A stretch of DNA of 64,000 nucleotides from Oscillospiraceae bacterium (GCA_017415165.1 JAFQIY010000072.1:1-64000), one strand, 5' to 3'; shown: positions 16,602 through 26,235, counted from the first letter of the stretch. Numbers and translations: made by a program. The notes: generated by a model from the sequence alone, not told the origin.

Positions 16602-19600
16602 TTATTCACCATACAGATTTTGATAGAATAAATAGTATGGGTCATTCGGGTCAACCGTTGTTTCAGTTTCAAAAACATTATCCTCGTTGTCGGGAACTGT
16701 TGTTACAACAGGAGCATCCTCCCAGATGTTTTCCCACGGGTCAGTTGTTTCGACCTCAGACGGGTCAAGCGTTTCCGCAGGAGTGGTTTCTTCGGTAATC
16801 GGAGCACTTCCGCCCTCTGTGCCGTCTGTATTTGTCCAGCTTGCACTTCCGTCGCCGTAGCAGGAGTAATTCGTGCGTGTGAAATAACGGCTCATACCGT
16901 TTACAATAGCCTGCGCAAACTTCTTCTGATATTTGGAATTTGCAAGCGCCATAGCTTCGTCATAGTTTGTAACGAATGCAGTTTCAACAAGCACTGACGG
17001 GAAATCCTGCTGCTGGGTTACAAAGAAGTAATTGTATTTCTCACCTCTGTTTGTACCATCGGATGAACCGTGCACCTGAGTAAGTACCTCGCCAAGTTCC
17101 TCGGAAATATACTTTGCAAGCGGCTGTGAGAATGGTGTGAAGTAGTAAGCCTCTCCGCCCTTTGCGGTTTTTCCTGCCGCATTGCAGTGGATTGAAACAA
17201 ACATATCAGGGTTGTATTGTCTTGAATCCGAAGCACGGTATTCTGTGACATAAGTCTGACTTTCCGTTTTCAGACGGACAACATTTGCACCTGCATCTTC
17301 CAGCATCTGGGTTACATATTTGGCAATTGCAAGGTTTGCTTCCTGTTCCTTGATGTGACCGACAGCACCCGGGTCAAAGGTTTCAGCGCCAGTGTAGCCG
17401 TGTCCCGGGTCAATGACAATTTTTGCACCGCTAAGGCTGTTTCGGCAGCCATTGAAACGAAGCACGAGATTGCCTTCGCCGTCATAAGTGGAGGTAATAC
17501 CTCCGAAAACACCCTGCTGACGAAGGTTGAGTGTAAGTCTTGTCTTGGTCATATCTCCGCTCGTGGAAATATTCCAGGTTCCCTTAGTGAAAACAGAGCT
17601 GTCAGGGAAAGAAATATCGCCTGCCGAAACGCTTGTTATGTAGTCAAAGGTAAGCGTAATCGAGTCAGCATTGAATGATGAAATGTAGTGATTTCCGTTT
17701 CCGCCCTCGCTGTAGGCTTGATTGTTGAAGGTCATAGCGAACGGAATTTTAACCGCGGTTTTCAGCTTGATAACAGTGTCTGTGCCGTCTTTTCCTGCGG
17801 CAACAACGCTCATAGGGTTAGTGCCAAGAGGCTGGTTATCAAGCACCGTAACAGCATTTGTACGGATACGCTTGCCCGAATTGGTCAGGTAGAAATCCTT
17901 GCCGTCATATGTAACGGTCTTTACAACGTAATCAAGAGTACCCGCAGGCAGTCTTACACAATCGGGAGTAGGGTTTGCACTTGTGGACTTGTAGTCATAA
18001 ACCATTGTGTTGTCGTTGTTTATACGGATAATGCTGCCGCTGTAGTCGTTTGCAACCTCAGCAAGAGCATTTACAATGACGTGTGCACCCGTTCGGGTTT
18101 CGTTGAAGTCACCTGTCCTTGTTTCATAAGTGCCGAAAAATTCAATGTTGCCAAGGTCAATATCCTCGCCGCGCTTGCCCTGAGGTGCCGTGTAGTACCC
18201 CACATACTTGGTGTAGTTGGAGTTAGGGTCAAGCTCATCAAGCTGGCTTTCAACCTCGGTAAGGGTAATGCTTTTTCCGTTGATTTTTGCAGAAACACTT
18301 GAACCGCGGTATGCAATTGCACTCAGCGCAATTGTGGACTGCTCCTCAACACGCATTGTTTCGTCAGTTGGAGCAACGTCCTTCAATACCTTTACCGTTC
18401 GCGTGATTTTATATGTGATAACCTTAGCCTTGTTCTGGAATTTGAATGTGTTGACGCCGACTTCAAGCTCCTCCGTGAAGTAGAAGCGTCCCGCTTCGTT
18501 AAGTTCAATTTCCTTGCCCTGATAGTAAACAGGGAAGTTAGGGTCAAATGAACCTGCAAAAATAACCTCAGGTTCTTCTGTTTTGAATGTTGTTTTCTTA
18601 GGAAGCGTCATTTCCAGCTCGCTGTTAAGACCTTCAAGGTCAATGGTGTCATCGTAATGCTTCATAAGTACAGTTGTTGACTCCATAAGGTCGTTTTCAA
18701 GAGCATCAAGTGAGTTGAACACACTTCCGCCATAGGAGTCGAATTCGCCTGCGGCAATAACCTGCTTTACAAGCTCATCGGGAGACCCCCAGCCCTCTGC
18801 ATCAGTGCAGATTTGCTCGTTGAAGTGGTGAACATAAAGCGGAATTTCAGCATTTACAGCGTGAGCGTCCCACCACTCCACAATTTTGTTGAAGGGCAGT
18901 TCATCATCGGAGATTGAACCTTCCGCTTTAAGCATAATAAAGTCGGCATAGCCTTTTTCAATGTAGCCTACTGTGTCAGCGTAGCCGTCAGTAAGTGCTT
19001 CAAAGTTTACGTCAGTTTCCGAGCCGCTTTCGTTGGTAGTGTAATTTGCCCATACATCATTCAGAGCAATGCCTACAGGGACAGTGTTGTTGGTGCGCCT
19101 TATTGCATCGGCAGTAAGGCTGAAAACGTATGCACCATTGTCCATAAGCCAGTTTTCGAAGCCAATACCCGAACCGTTTTTCATATAATCGTTCAGGGAG
19201 GTGTTGTCCTTTGATGAGTAGTAGCCGTCCAGAATAATTCCGTCAACGGGGTACTTCACCGTAAAGCTGTGCACAATAATAGCAAGCCTGTCAATTCTCG
19301 ACTGAAGTTCGCTGTCTTTGAGAGCGTCAAGTGCACCGTTAATACTGAAATTCAGATAAACATAGAAGCCGCGTTCCTTTGCACCGTCAATAACATATTC
19401 AACGGGCGCACGCTCAACGGTTTCGTTCATATCAGCGCTGTAGAAGGTTTTGCCGTCAAGGTCGGTATTGACGATAATTGAGTTAAGACGATTTTTTTCG
19501 GCGCTGTCAAGCATTGCTTCAACCTGTGCATAAATATCTTCCTCGGACGGAGAGTTGCCCTCCTCATCAGGTACAGCAAAATCCACTGTCGGAGTAACAT

Positions 19601-19838
19601 ATACGCCGCGCATATTTTCGGGGAAGCTGTACATCGGGGTAAATTCAGGTTCAACAAAAGTCTCCAGCTCCTCATCCCTGTTGATTTCAGGCTGAGGCTC
19701 GATAACAGTAATCTGCCCGATGTCGTCCTCAGCATAAACGGTAAAGCTGTCAGCAATTGCCGAAATATCTGCGGAAAAGCCTGCCATCATAGCAAACGCC
19801 GTTATCAGTCCGAGAATTCGTGATTTCTTTCTGTTCAA
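16602..19838 (-). CDS. GHL10-like domain fused to N-acetylmuramoyl-L-alanine amidase
   Basis: The 1078-residue secreted protein starts at TTG behind a purine-rich site. It has a signal peptide (about residues 1-36) and a TIM-barrel-like domain resembling GHL10/DUF187 (about 75-400: MRGVYVTPTVDF, then VDGIILDGYY). A middle beta-rich region follows to about 800. The C-terminal amidase_3 domain carries its zinc ligands in IDPGHG near 808, KEQEANL, SIHCNA and VETAFVTN near 955. Amidase_3 enzymes cut the MurNAc-L-Ala bond. The tail is Thr/Glu-rich. It lies 36 bp after a GHL10 lipoprotein gene, so the two probably act together in cell-wall remodelling. Confidence 0.88.
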   Translation of the reverse strand: MNRKKSRILGLITAFAMMAGFSADISAIADSFTVYAEDDIGQITVIEPQPEINRDEELETFVEPEFTPMYSFPENMRGVYVTPTVDFAVPDEEGNSPSEEDIYAQVEAMLDSAEKNRLNSIIVNTDLDGKTFYSADMNETVERAPVEYVIDGAKERGFYVYLNFSINGALDALKDSELQSRIDRLAIIVHSFTVKYPVDGIILDGYYSSKDNTSLNDYMKNGSGIGFENWLMDNGAYVFSLTADAIRRTNNTVPVGIALNDVWANYTTNESGSETDVNFEALTDGYADTVGYIEKGYADFIMLKAEGSISDDELPFNKIVEWWDAHAVNAEIPLYVHHFNEQICTDAEGWGSPDELVKQVIAAGEFDSYGGSVFNSLDALENDLMESTTVLMKHYDDTIDLEGLNSELEMTLPKKTTFKTEEPEVIFAGSFDPNFPVYYQGKEIELNEAGRFYFTEELEVGVNTFKFQNKAKVITYKITRTVKVLKDVAPTDETMRVEEQSTIALSAIAYRGSSVSAKINGKSITLTEVESQLDELDPNSNYTKYVGYYTAPQGKRGEDIDLGNIEFFGTYETRTGDFNETRTGAHVIVNALAEVANDYSGSIIRINNDNTMVYDYKSTSANPTPDCVRLPAGTLDYVVKTVTYDGKDFYLTNSGKRIRTNAVTVLDNQPLGTNPMSVVAAGKDGTDTVIKLKTAVKIPFAMTFNNQAYSEGGNGNHYISSFNADSITLTFDYITSVSAGDISFPDSSVFTKGTWNISTSGDMTKTRLTLNLRQQGVFGGITSTYDGEGNLVLRFNGCRNSLSGAKIVIDPGHGYTGAETFDPGAVGHIKEQEANLAIAKYVTQMLEDAGANVVRLKTESQTYVTEYRASDSRQYNPDMFVSIHCNAAGKTAKGGEAYYFTPFSQPLAKYISEELGEVLTQVHGSSDGTNRGEKYNYFFVTQQQDFPSVLVETAFVTNYDEAMALANSKYQKKFAQAIVNGMSRYFTRTNYSCYGDGSASWTNTDGTEGGSAPITEETTPAETLDPSEVETTDPWENIWEDAPVVTTVPDNEDNVFETETTVDPNDPYYLFYQNLYGE

Positions 19839-19874
19839 TTCTCTTTTCCTTTCTTTAATTCTTTCTTGTGTTCT

Positions 19875-21488
19875 TTATTTTTCTATATTTTTAATTTCCT
19901 TGTCAACCTGTGCCGCAACGGACGATGACGGGTTGAAAAGGGAGTCATATCTGTAAATAGCCACGCCGCCGTAATTGCTTAATGTTTTTGCAAGAGCCAT
20001 CTGACGTGAGATAATGTCATCGTTGTTCAGCCACTCATTCTTTCCGCTGCTGCCTGCGTAGGTATCCTCAGCGCCGATTTTGTACGCCGCAAGACCGATA
20101 ACAAGCTTTACATCGTCGGATTTCACCATACTGCTCCAAAGCGCAATAACATCTTCATATGGGAGAGTGGCATTGTGAAAGCCGAAGTAAACCTGCGGAA
20201 GAATATAATCGCAGTAGCCGTCTGACTTGCACCAGGTTTTTACGTCAGCATAAAGCTGGTTGTAGTTGTTGTCAACGCTGCCCTGAGGGGAAATTCCGAA
20301 AACAATGGAAGAATTTGCATTGTGGGCCGCCTTGTAAAGCTTTTTCACCATCTTGTTTACGTTGGAAATTCTCCAGTCGGAAAGGGACAAATCCGTTTCC
20401 GAAGCGGAATAAGCGCTTTTATCAAATGATGCGTCGGTAGTAGGGTAGAAGTAGTCGTCAATCTGAATACCGTCCACATCGTAATTTGCCGCAATTTCGG
20501 TTATTCCCGAGGCAATAAGGTCGGTAACCTCGCTGTAAGCAGGGTTAAGATACCAGCGGTCACCGGATTTCACAATGTAGGTACCGTTGTATTTGTCGCT
20601 GTCGTACCACTTTTTTATTTGATAGCTGTCGTCAATACCTTCAAGCTGTGAGGTGTACATCAGACGCATAGGGTTAATCCAGGCGTGGATTGACATTCCT
20701 CTGTTGTGGGCACAGTCAATCATAACCTGCAAAGCGTCAAAATCGTTGCTTGTACCGATTGTGCCGTCAAACTGTTCACCTGACGGGTACAAATCTGAGT
20801 CATAGTAAGCGTCACCGAAGGCTCTTACCTGAACATATACAGTATTGAAGCCCAAATCGGAAATGTTGTCGAAATATGTGCCGACAGATTTGCGGAAAGA
20901 GCTTTCCGACTTGTTTTTCATTATAGAAGCGTATTCGAGATATGTAATCCAGAAGCCTTTCTGTTCACGGAAATTGAGGGCATTGTAGCTGTTTGTTCCG
21001 TAATAAGCCGCAGCTGACTCGGTTTCAGCAGCAGTCTGCACCGATGTTTCGGGAGGACTTTCCGACTGAAGCGTAAGAACTGTTTCAGTAGTTGTTTCCT
21101 CCGTGGCTGTTTCGGGAACGGCTGTCGTTTTCGGAATTGCGGTTGTGATTTCCGCTGTGGTTTCTTTTGTTTCTGTTTCCGTTTCCTCTTTTTTCTCTGT
21201 CATTTCCTGCGTGGTTTCTGTCGGTTTCTCTGCAGCTGTTGTCTGTTCCGTTTCGGTTATTTCCGTTTCCGTAGTTTCTATCGCAGTTTCCGACGTTTCA
21301 GCCGTACTTCCGACCGTTTCCGACACGCTTTCGGCGGAAGGAGTATCCTCAACCGTAATTTCAGCTGTTGAAGCCTGAATTTCAGTTAATGTCGGCGGGA
21401 TTTCTTCCGAAACATTCCTGCACCCCGTTACGGTAATAACGGCAGCAAGCATAAGCGGCAACAAACGAATTGGAAAACGATACTGCAT
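19875..21488 (-). CDS. GHL10 (DUF187) family glycoside-hydrolase-like lipoprotein
   Basis: The 537-residue protein has a lipobox VTGC with cysteine 23. A linker of about 140 residues, almost only Glu, Thr, Ala, Val and Ser, runs to about residue 165. The catalytic domain (about 178-535) begins KGFWITYLEY and contains FNTVYVQVRAFGDA, HAWINPMRL and GIQIDDYFY. These match the GHL10 family (YngK-like), proposed to act on peptidoglycan or related glycans. It would be anchored outside the membrane by the lipid. It is the middle gene of a minus-strand group with the GHL10-amidase fusion downstream and cytidine deaminase upstream (96 bp away). Confidence 0.88.
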   Translation of the reverse strand: MQYRFPIRLLPLMLAAVITVTGCRNVSEEIPPTLTEIQASTAEITVEDTPSAESVSETVGSTAETSETAIETTETEITETEQTTAAEKPTETTQEMTEKKEETETETKETTAEITTAIPKTTAVPETATEETTTETVLTLQSESPPETSVQTAAETESAAAYYGTNSYNALNFREQKGFWITYLEYASIMKNKSESSFRKSVGTYFDNISDLGFNTVYVQVRAFGDAYYDSDLYPSGEQFDGTIGTSNDFDALQVMIDCAHNRGMSIHAWINPMRLMYTSQLEGIDDSYQIKKWYDSDKYNGTYIVKSGDRWYLNPAYSEVTDLIASGITEIAANYDVDGIQIDDYFYPTTDASFDKSAYSASETDLSLSDWRISNVNKMVKKLYKAAHNANSSIVFGISPQGSVDNNYNQLYADVKTWCKSDGYCDYILPQVYFGFHNATLPYEDVIALWSSMVKSDDVKLVIGLAAYKIGAEDTYAGSSGKNEWLNNDDIISRQMALAKTLSNYGGVAIYRYDSLFNPSSSVAAQVDKEIKNIEK

Positions 21489-21584
21489 TTTAACCTCTTT
21501 TCCTTAACAAACAACATTTAGACATACAGTAATTATATAACATTATTGCTGTAAAGTCAATTACAGAACGGTTAAAATACGTTA

Positions 21585-21965
21585 TTACAGGCTAAAAGAT
21601 TTTGGTAATAATTCCGATAATTGGTAAATTGCTTCGATGCCGTTTTTGTCACGGAGAATAATTTTAAGTTCAGGGGCAAATTCTGCCATAACCTGACGGC
21701 AGATACCGCAGGGGAAGGTTTCATCTCCTCCCGAGGAAACGATTGCAATTGCTTCAAAATCACGGTGTCCCTCGGAAACAGCCTTGAATATTGCGGTACG
21801 TTCAGCGCAGTTTGTTGCGCCGTATGTAGCGTTTTCTATGTTGCAGCCTGTGAAAACAGTGCCGTCACTGCACAAAAGCGCAGCGCCTACCTTGAATTCT
21901 GAGTAGGGTGCATAAGCGTTTTTCATAGCCTTGTCAGCAATTGAAAGAAGTTCGGTATATGTCAT
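21585..21965 (-). CDS. cdd: Cytidine deaminase
   Basis: With the ATG at 21965, preceded by AAAGGAG, the protein has 126 residues, the usual length of the homotetrameric enzyme. The zinc site is complete: CNIENATYGATNCAERTA (with the Cys-Ala-Glu catalytic triplet) and PCGICRQ. It converts cytidine and deoxycytidine to uridine forms for pyrimidine salvage in the cytoplasm. An in-frame ATG nine codons upstream lacks a ribosome site. No terminator separates it clearly from the next minus-strand gene. Confidence 0.95.
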   Translation of the reverse strand: MTYTELLSIADKAMKNAYAPYSEFKVGAALLCSDGTVFTGCNIENATYGATNCAERTAIFKAVSEGHRDFEAIAIVSSGGDETFPCGICRQVMAEFAPELKIILRDKNGIEAIYQLSELLPKSFSL

Positions 21966-22097
21966 AATAAATTCTCCTTTTATATAGTACAATTAATTAT
22001 ACCATATTTGTTGGTATATTACAATACAAAGAGGACGATTTAAACGTTTTTTGAAAAAGCAGGGGAAAATATTTTGTTGAAATTAACAGTAAATTAC

Positions 22098-22126
22098 TTG
22101 ACAATGAGTTGACAATGGCTTATAAT
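22098..22126 (+). promoter_or_regulatory. Promoter of the GH74 gene
   Basis: TTGACA and TATAAT are separated by 17 bp, with the start codon 28 bp after the -10. A second TTGACA lies inside the spacer (22109-22114). Confidence 0.8.
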
Positions 22127-22154
22127 TTATCTGAATAATTTATCAAGGAGAAGT

Positions 22155-24386
22155 ATGGCTATGACTAAAAAAATAAGCAAGCTTGCAGCGCTGGCTATGT
22201 CGGCAGCAATGTGTCTGTCGGTATTTACAGGCTGTAAGGAAAACAATGATACTCCTGCCGAAACTACTGCTGCAAATGCAGGCAGCGAAGCGGTTGAAGC
22301 AAGCGACGTATTTGTAAATACCGACTGGACATACGGTCAGGTTTCAGCAGGCGGCGGCGGATTTATCACAGGCGTTTTTTCAACTCCGCAAGAAAACGTT
22401 TACTACACAAGAACCGACGTTGGCGGTGCGTATTATCGTACAGCTGAAACAGGTATGTGGAAGTCAATGAACTACTGGGTAACAGCTGACGACAGAGGAC
22501 TTCTCGGCATTGACGGTCTCGCATACAATCCGCAGGCACCTAACGAGGTTTATCTCCTTGCAGGTACTGAATATTTCAGCAACGGCAAGACCTGCATTAT
22601 AAAGTCCGATGACTACGGCGAACACGTTGAGGTTATTGATGTAACTGACAAAATCAAGGTGCACGGCAATGGTATGGGACGCGGAAACGGTGAAAGAATT
22701 GCTGTTGACCCGAACAACGGCGATATCATTTTCGCAGGCGGACGTACAGGCGGTATGATTAAGAGTACCGACGGCGGCGAAAACTGGGAAAGCGTTGATT
22801 TCCCGATTACTTCAACCGCAAACGGCAACGGTATCTGTTCTATCCTTTTTGACCCGTCCACAGCAAAGGACGGCGTAACACAGAAGATTTACGCTGCTGT
22901 TTCCGCAAAGGGCGATGAAGCAGGCAACCTTTTTGTTTCCGAGGACGCAGGTGCAAGCTGGAAGAAGCTTGAAAACAGCATTACAGAATATATGGTACAG
23001 CGTATGAAGCTTGACAGCAAGGGCAACCTTTATGTCTGCTACATAAACAATGAAGGACCTTGGAACTGCGCACTGGGTACGCTTTACCGCTACAATACAG
23101 ACGGCACTGTTGACGAAGTTAAGCCTTCCAACGACTCTATCGGTGACATTGTTATTCACCCTGAGGACGACAACAAGCTTGTTGCAGTAACATCAGGTAT
23201 GTGGAAGCTTCAGGCAAACGGTGCTTACGGTGATGTTTTCTATACTTCAACTGACGGCGGCAAGACCTGGAGAAACGTACTCGAAAGTATGGAAATGGAC
23301 GTAAACGGTATGCCTTGGGTGGAGGGCTGTGCAATTCACTGGTGCAGTTCCCTTGCAATTGACCCGTTCAATCCGAACAGAATTATGGTTAACTCAGGTA
23401 ACGGCATTTTCTCCTGCGACAACATCTGGGACGAAACACCAAAGTTCTATTTTGACTCCTACGGTATCGAGGAAACAGTTCCTTCCGATATCATCACATA
23501 CAAGGATTATCCTCTCGTTTCCGCAGTTTATGACTATGACGGCTATGTGCACGAGGACGTAACTGTTCCAGCAACAAGACATCAGGATATGATTGGTTCA
23601 ACAACAAGTATCACAATTGCTGCACAGAACAGGGATTACTGGGCTAAGGTAGGCGGCGACGAAAAGACACTTGCACTCACTTATTCCACCGACGCAGGCA
23701 AGACTTGGAACTGGATTACCAACTGCCCTGACCCTGCAAAGACTCTTTACAAGGGTAAAATCGCATTTACAGCAGACGGCAGCAGACTTATATGGAGTCC
23801 TGAAAACGGTCTGAAATCCTATTACACAGAGGATTTCGGCGCAACCTGGAACGAGGTAACGGGTCTTGTAGGCAGCAACCTCTACCTTATCGGTGACCCT
23901 AATAACGCAAATTATGTTTACGGCTGCGGCAACAGCGCATTCTATTATTCCGAAGACGGCGGCAAGACTTTTAAGAGAAATTCCACAATTGCACCAAGCT
24001 TCCGCAGACTCTGCGTTGACCCTGAGAATGAGGGTACAGTTTATATTGCAAACGGCGCAGGACTTGTTGTAACCAAGGATTACGGTGCAACCTCCGAATA
24101 TGTAAACGGCGTCAAGTACTGTGAAGCTGTAGGTCTTGGTAAGGCTAAGAATGACGGCGACCCACTGGTAATTTATATCTGGGGTACGCCTATGGAGGCT
24201 GATAAGCCCGGACTTTATATGTCCGAGGACAACGGCGCAACGTGGGTACAGATTAACGATGACCTGCACCAGTTCGGCGGTACAGGCAACGGCGAGTTCG
24301 TAAGCGGTGATATGAACGTTTACGGCAGATGTTATATGAGTACAGTAGGTCTTGGTATCATCTACTGCGACAAAATCGAAAAGTAA
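22155..24386 (+). CDS. GH74-type xyloglucanase lipoprotein
   Basis: The 743-residue protein has a signal with lipobox VFTGC (cysteine near 27) and a short Ala/Glu/Thr linker. The rest is a two-lobed beta-propeller. GH74 landmarks are present: the opening VSAGGGGFITGVF, TRTDVGGAYYR, the repeated STDGGKTW-like Asp boxes and DDRGLLGIDGLAYNP. GH74 enzymes cut xyloglucan (endo or reducing-end specific) or related beta-1,4-glucans. It should be displayed on the cell surface. AAGGAG is 4 bp before this ATG; the ATG at 22161 has more normal spacing and may be the true start. It has its own promoter and terminator. Confidence 0.88.
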   Translation: MAMTKKISKLAALAMSAAMCLSVFTGCKENNDTPAETTAANAGSEAVEASDVFVNTDWTYGQVSAGGGGFITGVFSTPQENVYYTRTDVGGAYYRTAETGMWKSMNYWVTADDRGLLGIDGLAYNPQAPNEVYLLAGTEYFSNGKTCIIKSDDYGEHVEVIDVTDKIKVHGNGMGRGNGERIAVDPNNGDIIFAGGRTGGMIKSTDGGENWESVDFPITSTANGNGICSILFDPSTAKDGVTQKIYAAVSAKGDEAGNLFVSEDAGASWKKLENSITEYMVQRMKLDSKGNLYVCYINNEGPWNCALGTLYRYNTDGTVDEVKPSNDSIGDIVIHPEDDNKLVAVTSGMWKLQANGAYGDVFYTSTDGGKTWRNVLESMEMDVNGMPWVEGCAIHWCSSLAIDPFNPNRIMVNSGNGIFSCDNIWDETPKFYFDSYGIEETVPSDIITYKDYPLVSAVYDYDGYVHEDVTVPATRHQDMIGSTTSITIAAQNRDYWAKVGGDEKTLALTYSTDAGKTWNWITNCPDPAKTLYKGKIAFTADGSRLIWSPENGLKSYYTEDFGATWNEVTGLVGSNLYLIGDPNNANYVYGCGNSAFYYSEDGGKTFKRNSTIAPSFRRLCVDPENEGTVYIANGAGLVVTKDYGATSEYVNGVKYCEAVGLGKAKNDGDPLVIYIWGTPMEADKPGLYMSEDNGATWVQINDDLHQFGGTGNGEFVSGDMNVYGRCYMSTVGLGIIYCDKIEK

Positions 24387-24395
24387 GCAAATTGC

Positions 24396-24430
24396 AAACC
24401 TCCTGCGAAAAACGAAATCGCAGGAGGTTT
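24396..24430 (+). terminator. Terminator of the GH74 gene
   Basis: AAACCTCCTGCG (24396-24407) pairs with CGCAGGAGGTTT (24419-24430) around an 11-nt loop. Confidence 0.85.
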
Positions 24431-24508
24431 ACTGTTTGTGTGGCTTGACCGCAGAAAAATGATGTGCTATAATTTGTAGGAGATATAACATTATTTCGGA
24501 GGAATAAT

Positions 24509-24796
24509 ATGAGTAACCGTTTTTTATATACACCCAAAAAGCGCTCGTCAGCACTTCTGCGCATATCAAGTCTGCTGTTTGCCATAGGGACGGTGATTTT
24601 GTGGGTTGTGGGAGATAAATTCGAAATCCCCAGCGGTAACCTGCTGATTATGTCGGGAATAGCCGTGCTTCTGCTGACCTGTTCCATTAACGGCAGACGT
24701 GCTGAAAAAAAGGCAGAGGAGTACAGCAAAACAATTGATAAAATCCGTGAGGACTGCGGAAAAGGTGACTACAACAACGATATTTTCTATGATTGA
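24509..24796 (+). CDS. Small two-helix membrane protein
   Basis: A 95-residue protein with a good ribosome site (GGAGG, 7 bp). After a basic N-terminus it has two hydrophobic helices (about residues 18-35 and 46-60) and a charged C-terminal tail ending in DIFYD. I do not recognise a family. It lies between two terminators and so appears to be transcribed on its own; a -10-like TATAAT lies about 40 bp upstream (TGCTATAATT). Confidence 0.65.
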   Translation: MSNRFLYTPKKRSSALLRISSLLFAIGTVILWVVGDKFEIPSGNLLIMSGIAVLLLTCSINGRRAEKKAEEYSKTIDKIREDCGKGDYNNDIFYD

Positions 24797-24813
24797 TTTG
24801 CACAAAAATAAGT

Positions 24814-24843
24814 AAGGGTATCGGAATAACTCCGATACCCTTT
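24814..24843 (+). terminator. Terminator of the small membrane protein gene
   Basis: AAGGGTATCGG (24814-24824) pairs with CCGATACCCTT (24832-24842). Confidence 0.8.
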
Positions 24844-24857
24844 GATGTTGATATAAA

Positions 24858-25065
24858 GAAAAACCGCCTTGCCGCCATGTGAAGCATAAAACCCGCACTC
24901 CGGCAGGTGGGCAATGCCCCTTCAGTTTCGCGCTCCCTGCGTCCGTTACTCCGCACATCTAATGCGGCGGGAGGTCTGCAATCCGCTGATGGAGGACAAA
25001 TCCCTAATATAATGTGTTGGATTATAAAATCACACTTCATCGAACAAGGCAGAAATCTCTTTTCT
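24858..25065 (-). ncRNA. Structured small RNA, possible 6S RNA
   Basis: No protein gene fits the 350-bp gap 24797-25146, but the minus strand has a strong promoter and a U-rich end. The predicted transcript is about 208 nt. Its ends pair: CTGCCTTG near the 5' end (+ strand 25045-25052) with CAAGGCGG near the 3' end (24864-24871), followed inward by TGTGA/TCACA. GC-rich stems and an unpaired middle follow, and the transcript ends GGCGGTTTTT. A rod of this size with a closing stem and central bubble is like 6S RNA, which binds RNA polymerase. Identity is inference; tmRNA, RNase P and SRP RNA signatures are absent. Confidence 0.5.
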
Positions 25066-25071
25066 GATAGT

Positions 25072-25100
25072 AGTATAGCACAACTAAAACGAAAAATCAA
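25072..25100 (-). promoter_or_regulatory. Promoter of the structured small RNA
   Basis: On the minus strand TTGATT (25095-25100) and TATACT (25072-25077) are separated by 17 bp. Transcription would start near 25065. Confidence 0.7.
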
Positions 25101-25146
25101 TAGTAATTTTTAGATTTTTTGCTGACAAAATATGATATGCACATTC

Positions 25147-26235
25147 TTACCAATATGTGAAAACAAATCCTGCAAGGGGCGACAGCACTATCATAATTAC
25201 GGAAAAGCTGAAAGACTCGACAGAAGTAAGCGTCGCACGCTGTTCCGATGGGAACATATCCTGTAAAATTGCATTTGTCCGCACCTGCAATGCATCATCT
25301 CCTACAGCCGCAATAAATCCTCCAAACGCCATAACCCAGTAAAGCGGCGAGTGTTCCGCAATAAATCCCATCAGCACCAGTGACGTTGAAATCGCAAATA
25401 TACATTTGTAGCTGATTTTTGGCAATTTCAGTATCAGCCTTGACCCGACAATTCCGCCCATTTCCATAAACAACAGCGCAATTCCAAGTCCCCATTCGGG
25501 AATACCTTTTTCGGGAAGTTTAGCTTGTAAGAAAAACAACAGCAGAATATCAACAGCACCCACAAATGAGTTGCAAAGCATCAAACCGATTGCCTTACGC
25601 ACTTCCTTAATAAACGCAAAGCTTTCCTTGAAGCAGGAAATCAGCCTTTTGCCAAGTGGCACGTCAGTATTCGGTGCAACAGCGTAAACCTCACGCAAGG
25701 ACGCAAGAACAATAATCTGTGCTGCGCACATAATAAGGTCAGCGCCATAGGCAAGCTTGTGTCCGATAGTAAGTGCAAAGCCTGCGCAAAGTGTTGAAAT
25801 ACCGCTGCAAAGACGGTAAATAATCAGCTGGTTGGACTCGTACTTCTCAAATCTGCTTTCCTGTTTTGCAAGTTTCAGCGAGTCGTAGGCAAGTGCATCA
25901 CCTGAACCTGACGAGAAGTTGTAGGTGAGTGCCATAAAAGCGATTGACAGACAAACCATAAAAAGATTGTCAGACATAATCATTATGACGTTGCCAATCA
26001 TATGCATAATTGCACTGACAATCAGCATTTTCTTTCTGCCGAAAACGTCCGCAAGAACACCCGACGGAATTTCAAAAATAAGGCTTGTTATGTGGAACAC
26101 GGTTTCGGCAATTCCGATTTCCACAAGGCTGTAGCCCCGTGCCGCAAGTATTGCAACCCACGCACCCGTAAGCGACAGGCTGCCCAGCACGGCCGATGTG
26201 TATAACTTTGATAATTGCTTCTTAATTTTAAACAT
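25147..26235 (-). CDS. MFS transporter
   Basis: The 362-residue membrane protein has about eleven helices. The MFS motif A is in GVLADVFGRKKML between helices 2 and 3. The N-terminal EIGIAETVFHITSLIFEIPSG pattern (residues about 38-58) resembles drug or sugar efflux MFS proteins found in Firmicutes. It is slightly short: the sequence stops inside or just after a helix (GFVFTYW), so helix 12 may be missing. AAGGAG precedes the ATG. The 300 bp upstream holds no gene; I saw only a weak AAGTTGG/CCAACTT pair (near 26294 and 26338). The substrate is unknown. Confidence 0.85.
   Translation of the reverse strand: MFKIKKQLSKLYTSAVLGSLSLTGAWVAILAARGYSLVEIGIAETVFHITSLIFEIPSGVLADVFGRKKMLIVSAIMHMIGNVIMIMSDNLFMVCLSIAFMALTYNFSSGSGDALAYDSLKLAKQESRFEKYESNQLIIYRLCSGISTLCAGFALTIGHKLAYGADLIMCAAQIIVLASLREVYAVAPNTDVPLGKRLISCFKESFAFIKEVRKAIGLMLCNSFVGAVDILLLFFLQAKLPEKGIPEWGLGIALLFMEMGGIVGSRLILKLPKISYKCIFAISTSLVLMGFIAEHSPLYWVMAFGGFIAAVGDDALQVRTNAILQDMFPSEQRATLTSVESFSFSVIMIVLSPLAGFVFTYW

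Noticed and set aside
16421..16798. Plus-strand ORF of about 125 codons over the tRNA region
   Set aside because: It runs through tRNA-Ser and antisense to the amidase gene with no ribosome site.
21103..21378. Val/Ser-rich plus-strand ORF
   Set aside because: It is the antisense shadow of the Thr/Glu linker in the GHL10 lipoprotein.
25147..26235. MFS gene as a frameshifted pseudogene
   Set aside because: It lacks a clear twelfth helix, but the rest is complete and in frame with a good start, so I keep it as a gene.
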